Positions 26,718-35,052 of a stretch of 64,000 bases of DNA are shown here, one piece after another. How positions within the stretch are numbered: position 1 is the stretch's first letter; every line of letters starts with the position of its first letter. Both the position numbers and the translations under genes were made by a program. Source of the stretch: Halobacteroidaceae bacterium (GTDB lineage Bacteria > Bacillota > Halanaerobiia > B1SED10-174); NCBI GenBank assembly GCA_003551665.1, contig PUNE01000079.1, positions 124,001 through 188,000 of the forward strand. The letters run 5' to 3'. The notes beneath the pieces were generated by a model that was not told where the DNA came from, searched no databases, and saw only the letters and a program-made list of their open reading frames with translations.

Positions 26718-28107
26718 TTTGCTCCCCCTTCCCCTGCTGCCCACCAATCATAACCTTGCAGCGCAGGTATGGTCCACCGGCATCTGCCTTGGCCGGCTGC
26801 TTTTTTCCACAGTACCCCGAACCCAGATCCATATTAAATTCCTGACTCAGTGCATCAGCACTTTTCAGTACTTCAAAAGCCTGCCCGGATATATTTATCC
26901 CTTTTACGGGCTCTTTAATCTCTCCATTTTTTATCCGATATCCTTCTTGGACTCCAAACATAAATTCTCCTGTAGCATCGGCCTGCCCACCCTGGTCCAT
27001 CCCTACAAGGAGAAATCCATCCTCAATACCCTTTATCATATCTTCCAACCTGTCCTTTCCAGGCTGGATGAAGGTGTTGGTCATGCGAATCAGGGGTTCA
27101 TCACGGTATGTAAAGGCCCTGGCATTTCCCCTTGCTTCGGTAGAAAACATGTGGGCAGTCTCCCGGCTATGAAGATAATTCTTCAAAACCCCATTTTCAA
27201 TAATTACTGTGGGTTTGTTAACAGTTCCCTCGTCATCAACAAGAACCTTCCCTGCACCCTCCTGAGTACCATCATCAACAAGGGTGATCAGGTCGCTGGC
27301 AACCTTTTCTCCAATTTTATCTGCAACAACAGAACCTGAAAGCACAAAGTCTGCTTCAACAGTGTGGCCAATGGCTTCATGAGCAAGAACTCCAACCAGC
27401 TGAGGATCAAGAATAACGGTATAATTGCCCCCGGGTGCATAACCTGCCTTTAATTTGGTTCTTACAATTTCTACAGCTTTTTCTACCATTTCATCAAGAT
27501 GATTGCGTGAGAATAAGTCACTCCAGCCACCCGTTATCCCGTGAGATACCATTCCCATTTCCTGCTTCTCCCCACTGGCACCAAAGGCCACAATCGCAAT
27601 TTCACTTTTCTGGTCATTTATTTCCGCTTCTGCCCCGCTGGAAGAGACAATAACTTTGGAATCCTGGAAGACATGGTAATTTACCATGGACCCGATTATA
27701 TCATTTCCTGCATCCCGGATTTTAGCTTCTGCTTTTTGCAGGGCATTTACCTTTTCCCCAAATTCCGGTTCGTCGGCTTTTTTTTGGTACAGGTTAAAGG
27801 TTCCCTGTCCAACTTCTCCCGTTCCAAGACCTTTGATTTTTTCTTTTTTCAGTTGCGAAGCTTCTCGGGCGGCCTTAATTGCTTCCCCGGCAGAACGCCG
27901 AAGGTTTTCCTCGTCCGTTTCCGAAGTAGCAACAAAACCCCAGCAACCATCAACAAGGGCCCTTATTCCAGCCCCTGCTAGTGTTTTTCTTTCCCCTTTT
28001 TTCAATACTCCGTTTTTAAACTGAATTACAGTTGAAAACCTTTTGTGGTCCCTTATTTCCAGATGCTCATTCTGTGAATGAACAATTTCTTTTAAAGTTT
28101 TAATCAT
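26710..28107 (-). CDS. tldD: TldD-family metalloprotease subunit
   Basis: Zinc-binding catalytic subunit of TldD/TldE, 465 residues. The active-site motif AHEAIGHTVEAD (His-Glu-x3-His) lies near residue 235 and DDEGTVNKPTVIIENGV follows. The end overlaps tldE, so the pair should be made together. The 35 bases upstream separate it from a GTPase gene in the same direction. No peptide precursor that could be its dedicated substrate was seen next to it, so housekeeping proteolysis is most likely. Confidence 0.92.
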   Translation of the reverse strand: MIKTLKEIVHSQNEHLEIRDHKRFSTVIQFKNGVLKKGERKTLAGAGIRALVDGCWGFVATSETDEENLRRSAGEAIKAAREASQLKKEKIKGLGTGEVGQGTFNLYQKKADEPEFGEKVNALQKAEAKIRDAGNDIIGSMVNYHVFQDSKVIVSSSGAEAEINDQKSEIAIVAFGASGEKQEMGMVSHGITGGWSDLFSRNHLDEMVEKAVEIVRTKLKAGYAPGGNYTVILDPQLVGVLAHEAIGHTVEADFVLSGSVVADKIGEKVASDLITLVDDGTQEGAGKVLVDDEGTVNKPTVIIENGVLKNYLHSRETAHMFSTEARGNARAFTYRDEPLIRMTNTFIQPGKDRLEDMIKGIEDGFLLVGMDQGGQADATGEFMFGVQEGYRIKNGEIKEPVKGINISGQAFEVLKSADALSQEFNMDLGSGYCGKKQPAKADAGGPYLRCKVMIGGQQGKGEQNE

Positions 28108-28142
28108 ATAGCCTTTCCCCTTTCTTGGAAACCCATTAAGGA

Positions 28143-29120
28143 TCAGGTATGCAGTTCAACTATATCTTTATCAGCCAGGACATGGTCCCGGGGAACATGT
28201 TGACCATCAAACTTGGCCGAACCCCAGATGCGGGCCTTCTCCAGCCCATCAGCAAGGTCTTTGTGCACCTCCTGCGCAAATTCCAGGACAGTTCCTCCAC
28301 GTCGCAGGACAAAAGGAGCCTCCATATCTGGATCCTGGCCGGGGATCTTGCTGTAAATGCGGATAACATCCAGCATCTCAAAAAAAACTTTTGGAACCTG
28401 GTCCATCCCCTTGCCGGTTTTTACCGAAATCGGTATAATCTTCAGGTCAGGATAAAGTTCATTAATTATTTCCAGGTTATCACCAGCTCCAGGCTGGTCA
28501 ACTTTATTGGCAAGGACGAGCAGTTCTTCCCGGCGGAAGGCCTTTACGCCTTCGGGAATTTCTTCTCGAACGAGCCTCTTCCCCTCGAGAAAATCAACAG
28601 TTGAGCTGAGTTGGTCCAGAGCTTCCCCAGAACCAACGTCAATAACAATTACCAACCCGTCTGCCCTCTGGATGGCTCCAACCATTTCTCCAGGGACATC
28701 TTCAACTACCAGAGGTGGTGTATCAATGACCTGAATTTTTACATCCTCATAAGGAACCATTCCAGCCAGGGGAACCCCTGTGGAAAAGGGAAATTGGGCT
28801 ACATTCACCTTTGCATTGCTCAAAGCCCCGAGAACAGAGGATTTGCCTACATTGGGAACTCCAATCAATATGAGCTGCCCCGCTCCTTCTTTATCGATCC
28901 GGTAGGGGTTATAGGTGGAGGTGGATTTGCTCTTTTTTTCTCCTTCCTCCCGCAGTTTTGATAGCTTTTTCTTTAACTGTCCCTGTAATTTTTCTGTTCC
29001 CTTGTGTTTGGGAATTACCGATAACATTTCCTGCAGAGCAGAAATTTTTTCCTCTACCGTCTTGGCCTGTTTATAGGCTTTTTCGGCCTCATAGTACTGG
29101 GGAGTAAGGTTGGCCGGCAT
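28143..29120 (-). CDS. DRG/Obg-like GTPase with TGS domain
   Basis: A 325-residue GTPase. The N-terminal 90 residues are helical and charged. The G domain starts with G1 GVPNVGKSS, followed by G3 DTPP and G4 NKVD (in LVLANKVDQ). The C-terminal TGS domain (about 260-325) ends with the typical HVPRDHVLADKDIVELH. This is the small DRG-like group seen in anaerobic bacteria and archaea, probably ribosome- or RNA-associated, but its role is unproven. It has Pro instead of the usual Gly after DTP (DTPP), a variation found in this subgroup. Neighbours: a small membrane protein one base upstream and tldD downstream. Confidence 0.85.
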   Translation of the reverse strand: MPANLTPQYYEAEKAYKQAKTVEEKISALQEMLSVIPKHKGTEKLQGQLKKKLSKLREEGEKKSKSTSTYNPYRIDKEGAGQLILIGVPNVGKSSVLGALSNAKVNVAQFPFSTGVPLAGMVPYEDVKIQVIDTPPLVVEDVPGEMVGAIQRADGLVIVIDVGSGEALDQLSSTVDFLEGKRLVREEIPEGVKAFRREELLVLANKVDQPGAGDNLEIINELYPDLKIIPISVKTGKGMDQVPKVFFEMLDVIRIYSKIPGQDPDMEAPFVLRRGGTVLEFAQEVHKDLADGLEKARIWGSAKFDGQHVPRDHVLADKDIVELHT

Positions 29121-29121
29121 T

Positions 29122-29400
29122 TCAATCCCTCCCTTCTGCAGGTTTCAAAAACATTTTAACTCCAGCAAGAGCACCAATAGCAAACACGATCACAGTCATC
29201 CAGTCCAAAAAGTCCAGTTGAGAAAAAACCAGTTTATCAACAATCACAATTACCGAAAGCAAAATAATCCCCAGGGGTAATAATTCTCTTCCCCTGGACT
29301 TGCCTTTGGAAGTCTGGTAAACAAAAAGCAACAGTAAAGCCCCTGCAACAATTATTGCCAATGTCATAATAAATTCGACTGGGGTTATATTTAAAAACAT
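29122..29400 (-). CDS. Small membrane protein, unknown function
   Basis: A 92-residue protein with three hydrophobic segments and short charged loops (TSKGKSRGRE). I recognise no family. The start ATG 29400 is chosen for its GGGAGGGAG ribosome site; an ATG 24 bases upstream would overlap the HD gene by 4 bases and is the alternative. It begins the tight cluster with the DRG-like GTPase (one base between them). Confidence 0.7.
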   Translation of the reverse strand: MFLNITPVEFIMTLAIIVAGALLLLFVYQTSKGKSRGRELLPLGIILLSVIVIVDKLVFSQLDFLDWMTVIVFAIGALAGVKMFLKPAEGRD

Positions 29401-29420
29401 TTTGCTACTCCCTCCCGCCA

Positions 29421-30089
29421 TCAAATATCCCCTTGGAGCACTCCCTCCAGGTGTGGAAGATTTTTTCGATAGTTATCCATTCTCTTTTCTGCCATTTTCC
29501 TGGCAATATCAGTATTGAAGTGCTGGCAAATCATTTCCATTGTCTCCAGACCATCCCGATTGAGCAATTTCAGAAGGCTTTGTTCTTCCCTTTCCCGGTT
29601 GGTAGTATAGGCAAGGAAGTGCAACCATGCGCTCCACCCTATCTTGCTTAATTTATCCGCATCCCAGATTACTGCTGCGGAAAGGGGGGCCATTGGTTCT
29701 TTAACCTCCCGGGTCAGGCCAACATGGTTTTTAACTCCAATATAAACTTCATCAACCAGATCTCTGTGGGCATTTCTTTTGGAAAGAAATTCTCTTGCTT
29801 CCTCAGCGCCGTAAAAGCCATGATCACGCTGGCGCAATTTGTTTTCTTCTATGGTAAGACGGGGATTATGGCATTTCCCAAGGTCATGAAACCAGGCACC
29901 AATTTCACAGGTTTGCCTATCCGCTCCAGTTTTTTCAGCCAGCTTTCCGGCCAGTCCAACAACGGTAAGGGTATGTTCTTTTCGGTAATATAGTACCGCA
30001 GAATACTCCTTGCTTTTTAAAAAATCCGCTTCCTCCTGTAATCTTTGCAGGGCGTACCTTTTACTCTCCTGATATATTTCTTGCTGCAA
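29421..30089 (-). CDS. HD-domain phosphohydrolase
   Basis: Cytoplasmic HD hydrolase, 222 residues. The metal site is visible as EHTLTVVGLAG (first His), then GAWFHDLGK (HD) near residue 75 and a later Asp in AAVIWDADKLSKIG. This pattern is the HDIG-like type acting on nucleotides or phosphate esters; the substrate is unknown. It is the first gene of the operon that continues through the GTPase to tldE, behind an extended -10 element. Confidence 0.85.
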   Translation of the reverse strand: MQQEIYQESKRYALQRLQEEADFLKSKEYSAVLYYRKEHTLTVVGLAGKLAEKTGADRQTCEIGAWFHDLGKCHNPRLTIEENKLRQRDHGFYGAEEAREFLSKRNAHRDLVDEVYIGVKNHVGLTREVKEPMAPLSAAVIWDADKLSKIGWSAWLHFLAYTTNREREEQSLLKLLNRDGLETMEMICQHFNTDIARKMAEKRMDNYRKNLPHLEGVLQGDI

Positions 30090-30130
30090 AAAAATAAACC
30101 TCCTTTAAACAGGACTCATTTTTCCAGTAT

Positions 30131-30139
30131 ATTATAACA
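30131..30139 (-). promoter_or_regulatory. Extended -10 promoter element for the HD-GTPase-tldDE operon
   Basis: TGTTATAAT on the minus strand combines a TATAAT hexamer with the upstream TG of extended -10 promoters. It is 42 bases before the HD gene; no good -35 hexamer is visible, which fits this promoter class. Confidence 0.55.
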
Positions 30140-30256
30140 TATTTCCGCCTCAAAAAAATATCGTCAGGGGAACAAAAACCAAGCAAACCACTTTTTTAAG
30201 CCTTTAGAGGATTTTCCATGTATTCAGTCAAATTATAATTTAAGGAGGGGAAAATT

Positions 30257-31021
30257 ATGAAACTGGGGCTTGCTCTGAGTGGAGGGGCTGCAAGAGGAAT
30301 TGCCCATATCGGGGTCCTTCAATATCTTGAAGAAAGGGAAATCAAACCGGATATCATTGCAGGGACAAGCGCGGGCAGCATTATTGGCAGCCTTTTCTGC
30401 GCAGGTTATTCTCCCGGGGAGATGGTAAAAATAGCCCATAATATTAACTGGAGGCAAATATTTCGGTATTCCCGGATCCGTTTCCCCCGCCTGGGGTTGA
30501 TTAATATCGATTTTCTGGACAAAATGCTGGAAGATTTCCTGGGAGGAAAAACTTTTTCTGACCTATACCTCCCCCTGATTGTTGCTACAGTTGATCTGGA
30601 TAATCACCAGCCCCTTTTCATTGAGGAGGGAGATTTAATTAGTGCTGTTAAAGGGAGTTGTGCGATTCCCGGGATTTTCTTCCCCGTACATCGCAATAAC
30701 AGGACCCTGGTTGATGGTGGGGTTCTGCACAATATCCCCACCCTCCCCCTGTATGAGCGAAAAACAAAAAACATAATAGCCGTTGATGTTAATGCTCATC
30801 GCAGTCCGGACAGGTCGCCTCGAAATATTTTTGAAGTCATCTATCAAAGCCTCTACATGGTCAACCGCTATCGGGAACATGAGGACGGAAACCTGGCCAA
30901 TCACTTGATTGTTCCCGACCTACAGGATATTGGAATGTGGGACCTGAACAGGACAGAAGAATTAGTGGAACTTGGTTATAATAAAGCAGAAGAAATCCTT
31001 GGGGGAATTAAGTTTCCCTGA
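30257..31021 (+). CDS. Patatin-like phospholipase (RssA-type)
   Basis: A 254-residue patatin-family acyl hydrolase. The oxyanion-hole motif SGGAARG is at 8-14, the nucleophile Ser38 lies in GTSAGS, and the catalytic Asp in VDGGVLHN near 155. The Ser-Asp dyad is therefore complete. It resembles the short bacterial RssA/YchK group, which probably acts on membrane phospholipids; no signal peptide is present. AAGGAGGGG precedes the ATG. It is a single plus-strand gene between two minus-strand operons. Confidence 0.92.
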   Translation: MKLGLALSGGAARGIAHIGVLQYLEEREIKPDIIAGTSAGSIIGSLFCAGYSPGEMVKIAHNINWRQIFRYSRIRFPRLGLINIDFLDKMLEDFLGGKTFSDLYLPLIVATVDLDNHQPLFIEEGDLISAVKGSCAIPGIFFPVHRNNRTLVDGGVLHNIPTLPLYERKTKNIIAVDVNAHRSPDRSPRNIFEVIYQSLYMVNRYREHEDGNLANHLIVPDLQDIGMWDLNRTEELVELGYNKAEEILGGIKFP

Positions 31022-31025
31022 TTCC

Positions 31026-31053
31026 CAAAAAAAAGGGGCTTTCGCCCCTTTAA
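31026..31053 (-). terminator. Terminator between thioredoxin-like gene and patatin gene
   Basis: GGGGC-GAAA-GCCCC on the minus strand is followed by eight T, directly after the thioredoxin-like stop codon. The plus-strand side has only a short T run, so it terminates the patatin gene less well. Confidence 0.8.
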
Positions 31054-31289
31054 GAAATCCATTCTTCAATTTCCTTAACTTTGGGAACTCTCCCCTCAAC
31101 CTTTTTCTCGCCGTTAATAAACACTGCCGGGGTCATCATTACTCCTCGCTGGGAAAAGGCCTTCATCTCAGAGATATGCTCCACCTGAGCGGAGATATTT
31201 TTGTTTTCCAGTGCTTTTTCTACAGCCTCCTTGGTTTGCCGGCAGCGAGGGCAACCAGGACCCATTACTTCAATTTTCATCTTAATCAT
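31050..31289 (-). CDS. Thioredoxin-like small redox protein (CxxC)
   Basis: A 79-residue redox-active disulfide protein of the small thioredoxin/glutaredoxin-like family. The active site GPGCPRCRQTK carries C13 and C16, and MMTPAVFING provides the cis-Pro loop. It follows the permease gene by 5 bases. Pairing of such a protein with an ArsP/YraQ-type permease is common in bacteria and suggests a joint job in handling a thiol-reactive metal or metalloid species, but the substrate is unknown. ATG 31289 or the ATG three codons later may be used. Confidence 0.88.
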   Translation of the reverse strand: MIKMKIEVMGPGCPRCRQTKEAVEKALENKNISAQVEHISEMKAFSQRGVMMTPAVFINGEKKVEGRVPKVKEIEEWIS

Positions 31290-31294
31290 CCTCC

Positions 31295-32461
31295 TTAAAC
31301 TATAATATTGCCGTAAACCATACCTGCAATTGTGGCCATTATTACCACAAGAGCCACAAAAGTCAGGGTTTTTTTTGTACCCAGAACGCTGTGAATTACC
31401 AGCATATTTGGTAAACTTAGTGCTGGACCGGCCAAAAGCAAGGCCAGAGCAGGTCCGTTGCCCATCCCTGAGCCTAATAGTCCTTGCAGGATAGGGACCT
31501 CGGTTAGAGTAGCAAAATACATGAATGCTCCCAGGACTGAGGCAATAAGGTTGGCAATCAGGGAGTTACCCCCAACCAGGCTTTCAATATAATGCGCAGG
31601 AATTAGCCCGGCTTCTGACTCTGGTCTGCCCATTAAAAAGCCGGCAATAAAAACCCCTGCAAATAAGAGGGGAAGGATTTGTTGAGCAAAATCCCACGTT
31701 GATCCAACCCATAACTTTATTTCCTCTTTGTCAAACCATTTAAGTAACATCCACCCCAGAATAACCAGTAAAAAACCCGCAAAAACCCATTGGTTTTCCG
31801 CTATGAATAACCATAAGCCTGTTGCATCTTCCGGCCTCGTCCAGGCAGCAAAAATAAGGATCAAAACCAGGTTAAATAGAAAAGCAACTCTTTGACCCAG
31901 AGGTTTTCCATCTTGATCACCAAAATCAAAATCCCCCTCCAGCCGCTTCTGGTCTTCCTTGCGGAAAAAGAAAGCCATCAAAAGTCCAATGATTACTGCA
32001 AAAACTATGGCTCCCACAGCACGGGCCAGTCCCAGCTGCCAGCCAAGTACCCGGGCAGTAAGAATAATTGCCAGGACATTAATTGCAGGACCGGAATAGA
32101 GGAATGCAACTGCCGGCCCGATGCCAGCGCCCCTCTGGTAAATACCCGCAAAAAGAGGTAAAACAGTGCAGGAACATACCGCGAGTACAATTCCGGATAC
32201 CGAGGCAATTGAATAGGATACCCATTTTTTCGCTTTCTGACCAAAATATTTTATTATTGCTCCCTGAGAAATGAAGTTGGCAATTGCTCCAGCAATAAAA
32301 AACGCCGGAATCAGGCAAAATAGCACATGTTCTCGCGCGTAATATCTTAACAGGGCAAAGGCCTCAATAAAGGCTTCCTGAAAACGCATACTTTCAACAG
32401 GAAGAAAATAAATGACGATAAAGGCGCCGATAAAAAGTAGCAGTTTCCTCCCCTGGCTCAT
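31295..32461 (-). CDS. Predicted permease, YraQ/ArsP-like (DUF318)
   Basis: Polytopic membrane protein (388 residues, eight to ten helices). The family hallmark is AVCSCTVLPLFAGIYQRGAG near 95-115, with a paired cysteine motif (CSC), followed by YSGPAINVLAIILTARVLG. The second half repeats the theme (TEVPILQG, LAGPALSLPNMLVI). ArsP relatives export trivalent organoarsenicals; most DUF318 members are uncharacterised. I start at ATG 32461, which has GAGGAG 6-7 bases upstream; an ATG 15 bases earlier is possible. Confidence 0.85.
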   Translation of the reverse strand: MSQGRKLLLFIGAFIVIYFLPVESMRFQEAFIEAFALLRYYAREHVLFCLIPAFFIAGAIANFISQGAIIKYFGQKAKKWVSYSIASVSGIVLAVCSCTVLPLFAGIYQRGAGIGPAVAFLYSGPAINVLAIILTARVLGWQLGLARAVGAIVFAVIIGLLMAFFFRKEDQKRLEGDFDFGDQDGKPLGQRVAFLFNLVLILIFAAWTRPEDATGLWLFIAENQWVFAGFLLVILGWMLLKWFDKEEIKLWVGSTWDFAQQILPLLFAGVFIAGFLMGRPESEAGLIPAHYIESLVGGNSLIANLIASVLGAFMYFATLTEVPILQGLLGSGMGNGPALALLLAGPALSLPNMLVIHSVLGTKKTLTFVALVVIMATIAGMVYGNIIV

Positions 32462-32548
32462 GTTCTCACTCCTCATCCGCTGGCTCTATCGCCATATTAA
32501 CATTTATCGATTTATTGTGCAACCCCGAATTCCTAATAAGATTTTTTT

Positions 32549-33658
32549 CTAGCCTCTGCTCTGCATTTCCCGCAGCCTGAACCCTTTCATTATATCTGAA
32601 CGAGTAATTATTCCCACCAGCTGGTCATCCTTCATAACCATCAAACGACCAACATCATCCTGAGAAATCTTCCGGAGAGCAAGATAAATGTCTTCTTCAG
32701 GGTTGACCTTGATTATATTCCTGGACATTATATCTCTAACCCTGGTCTGGGATTGCAATTCTGGTTCAACCCTTCTCACATCACCCATTGTTACACAACC
32801 GGTTACCTCTCCATTGCGAACAACGGGATAACCTGAATGCCTTTCCACAAACATTCGGTTAACCAGTTCTGATACCAGTATGTCTTCTTCAACCACTTTT
32901 ACATCCTCGGTCATTAAGTCTGCAACCCGAAAACCCTCAAGGGTATTTTTTATAAAAATGGTCTGGTACTCCTGGGATGCCCCGATGTAGATAAAGAAAG
33001 CAATAAAAACAAGGATGAAATTGGCTGTTAACAAACCCAGAATTCCAAAGGCAAAAGCAAAACCCTTACCAATATTGGCAGCAATTTTTGTGGCCTGGAG
33101 AAAAGGCATCCTTCCAGCAAGAAAGGCCCTTAAAACACGTCCTCCATCCGTCGGAAAAGCGGGAATAAGGTTAAAAACTGCCAGGAAAAGGTTCATCCAG
33201 CCCAGGTAGAGTAGTAATAACTGTAAATCCGGAACTATTACTCCTCCCAGAAGTGATCCCCCCCCAACAAGGAGGCCTCCCAGGACAAAACTGAGAAGAG
33301 GTCCGGCAAAAGCAATCATGGCTTCATCTTTAGGATCCTCGGGAATTTCATCCATCTGAGCCACTCCTCCAAAAAGCATCAGGTTAATAGCATGGATATG
33401 GACTCCCTTTTTCCGGGCCACAAGAGAATGAGAAAGTTCGTGCAGGGCAACGCTGGCAAAGAGAGCAATTGCCATAACAAACCCAAGAAAATAGGGGTTG
33501 GCACCAAGGCTTGTTAAAGGAATTCCTGCCATCTCGGATAGGATCCTGATATTGTTTCCGAAAGCCCAGGCTAAAAAGGGTAAAATTATTAAAAAGCTGT
33601 AGTGAAGTCTGAGGGGAATACCCCAGAGTTTTCCTATCTGAATCGCGTTTTTAAACAC
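32549..33658 (-). CDS. Site-2 protease family metalloprotease with two CBS domains
   Basis: Intramembrane zinc protease of the M50/SpoIVFB-like group, 369 residues. ALHELSHSL gives H73-E74-x2-H77 and the second metal motif is FPTDGGR near 135. Residues about 245-365 are a CBS-domain pair that may bind an adenine nucleotide. I choose GTG 33658 because AAAGGAGG lies 6 bases upstream; the frame is open further to 33781 but without a start site, and it would run into the hsp20 region. Substrates are unknown; regulated proteolysis of a membrane-bound factor is the family theme. Confidence 0.9.
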   Translation of the reverse strand: MFKNAIQIGKLWGIPLRLHYSFLIILPFLAWAFGNNIRILSEMAGIPLTSLGANPYFLGFVMAIALFASVALHELSHSLVARKKGVHIHAINLMLFGGVAQMDEIPEDPKDEAMIAFAGPLLSFVLGGLLVGGGSLLGGVIVPDLQLLLLYLGWMNLFLAVFNLIPAFPTDGGRVLRAFLAGRMPFLQATKIAANIGKGFAFAFGILGLLTANFILVFIAFFIYIGASQEYQTIFIKNTLEGFRVADLMTEDVKVVEEDILVSELVNRMFVERHSGYPVVRNGEVTGCVTMGDVRRVEPELQSQTRVRDIMSRNIIKVNPEEDIYLALRKISQDDVGRLMVMKDDQLVGIITRSDIMKGFRLREMQSRG

Positions 33659-33727
33659 AACTTGCCTCCTTTCAACCCTTGTTATTTTAATATTTCTGGT
33701 TTTTATAGGGAAAATCCTGCTGTATAA

Positions 33728-33752
33728 CAAAAGGCCTGCAAAAGCAGGCCCC
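33728..33752 (-). terminator. Terminator after hsp20
   Basis: GGCCTGC-TTTT-GCAGGCC followed by TTTT on the minus strand, immediately after the hsp20 stop codon. Confidence 0.85.
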
Positions 33753-34181
33753 TTATTTAATATCAATTGTCCGGGCATCACCCGTTCCTTTCTGTTTTTT
33801 GGGTAGTTTGAGGTTCAAAATTCCGTTTTTAAACTCAGCTTCAATATTTTCTACATCAATGTTTTCATCGACAGTAAAACATCTCTGGTAAGAGCCCAGT
33901 TTTCTTTCACGGTGGATATAGTTCTGTTTTTCTTCTTCTTTGCTTTCATCTTTTTTTGCAGTTATTGTAAGCGTATTATCTTTCAATTCTATTTCAATGT
34001 CATCTTTCTCGTACCCCGGTAGTTCAACTTCCATCAGGTATGCCTCATCTGTTTCCTGAATATCAGTGGACATTCCCCTGTTCCAGAAATCAGGAGCAAA
34101 CATTTCGTCAAATACATCTACAATATCTTCTCTTCTCCGACGCGGGCCAGTTCTTCCCCGGAAAGGCAACATTCCGCGCAT
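33753..34181 (-). CDS. hsp20: Hsp20/alpha-crystallin family small heat-shock protein
   Basis: ATP-independent holdase chaperone of 142 residues. The alpha-crystallin domain runs from about 38 to 130, with VELPGYEKDDIEIELKDN at its start and FKNGILNLKLPK near its end. I start at ATG 34181 because GGGGAGGTG lies 6 bases upstream; the frame is open to 34277, but that would put the promoter inside the gene. Expression should be heat-controlled: a CtsR-type operator covers the promoter. Confidence 0.95.
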   Translation of the reverse strand: MRGMLPFRGRTGPRRRREDIVDVFDEMFAPDFWNRGMSTDIQETDEAYLMEVELPGYEKDDIEIELKDNTLTITAKKDESKEEEKQNYIHRERKLGSYQRCFTVDENIDVENIEAEFKNGILNLKLPKKQKGTGDARTIDIK

Positions 34182-34212
34182 CTTTCTCACCTCCCCTGTT
34201 ATTTTCATTTTT

Positions 34213-34242
34213 ATAATAACAGGAAGGTCAAAGAAGGTCAAA
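34213..34242 (-). promoter_or_regulatory. hsp20 promoter overlapped by a CtsR-type operator
   Basis: On the minus strand TTGACC (34241-34236), 17 bases and TATTAT (34218-34213) form a sigma-A-type promoter. Read on the plus strand, the direct repeat GGTCAAA-GAA-GGTCAAA (34226-34242) fits the published CtsR heptad consensus (A/G-GTCAAA-NAN-A/G-GTCAAA). It covers the -35 element and spacer, so CtsR binding would block RNA polymerase. Confidence 0.85.
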
Positions 34243-34402
34243 GCCTGCTTTTTACTTTTTCCCCCTTTAAATTGCAATTATTTCCTGTGGTACTAATTTA
34301 TATCTTCCTTTCCAATACTCACTCTTTTTCTTTCGTTAGAAAGGACAAAATTTCTTCATTTAATTCAGGTTGCCGACCCCTGGAGTCTTTCAATGATTCA
34401 GC

Positions 34403-34930
34403 CTAATAATTTTCCATTTCCCAGTTAATTTCTTCTGGAGGAATCTTGATTTCCAGATACTCCTCCCCTTCTTCCCAAAAGAACACCACTTTTAACCAGC
34501 CAGCAAGTTCAGCAATCCTGTTCTTTCTCCCTTCATCAAAACTCAAAAGCCTTTGTTCTTCTATCAAAAGTTTTTCTTCTTCCTCCTGACGGAGCCAGGT
34601 TGGAAATATTTCGTCCCCATCATAATATTCTTCAATTTCCAGCGGAAGCATACCATATACCTCAAGTTCTGGAACTTCTAATAGGGGAACCACCTCCAGA
34701 ATCCACTGGAAATCATATAAATCTTCACCCTTCTCCACGATTACAAGCTCCAGATCAAGGTTAAACTTTTCACTTTTTTGATGGTCAATAAATTCTGTTT
34801 CTGGTTCCAGTTCAGGGGGAATAAAAACTCCCTCCGGGTCAAACCCCCGATCCCAAAAAAACACAATAAGGAAAAAAATTACCATTACAAGAATTAATAG
34901 TTTGGGGTTCCTAACAACCTTTTCCCACAT
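34403..34930 (-). CDS. Acidic membrane-anchored protein, unknown function
   Basis: I do not recognise this 175-residue protein. One N-terminal membrane helix (LLILVMVIFFLIVFFW, residues 11-26) is followed by an exported or surface-facing domain very rich in Glu and Asp, with few basic residues. It has no cysteine. The charge bias fits a salt-adapted extracytoplasmic protein. The predicted domain has alternating hydrophobic segments (LELVIVEKGE, WLKVVFFWEEG) suggestive of beta structure. It appears to be transcribed alone. GGGAGAG lies about 7 bases upstream of its ATG. Confidence 0.75.
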   Translation of the reverse strand: MWEKVVRNPKLLILVMVIFFLIVFFWDRGFDPEGVFIPPELEPETEFIDHQKSEKFNLDLELVIVEKGEDLYDFQWILEVVPLLEVPELEVYGMLPLEIEEYYDGDEIFPTWLRQEEEEKLLIEEQRLLSFDEGRKNRIAELAGWLKVVFFWEEGEEYLEIKIPPEEINWEMENY

Positions 34931-35052
34931 AAAAAACTCTCCCTTCCCAAAAACCTTATTCCGTTTTTAAACCCGTCTGGTCATCCAATAAAGGAAAGTG
35001 GCAATTATTATTGAATTGAAAATAATAACTACCCAAAGCGAGGTGCAATTCG

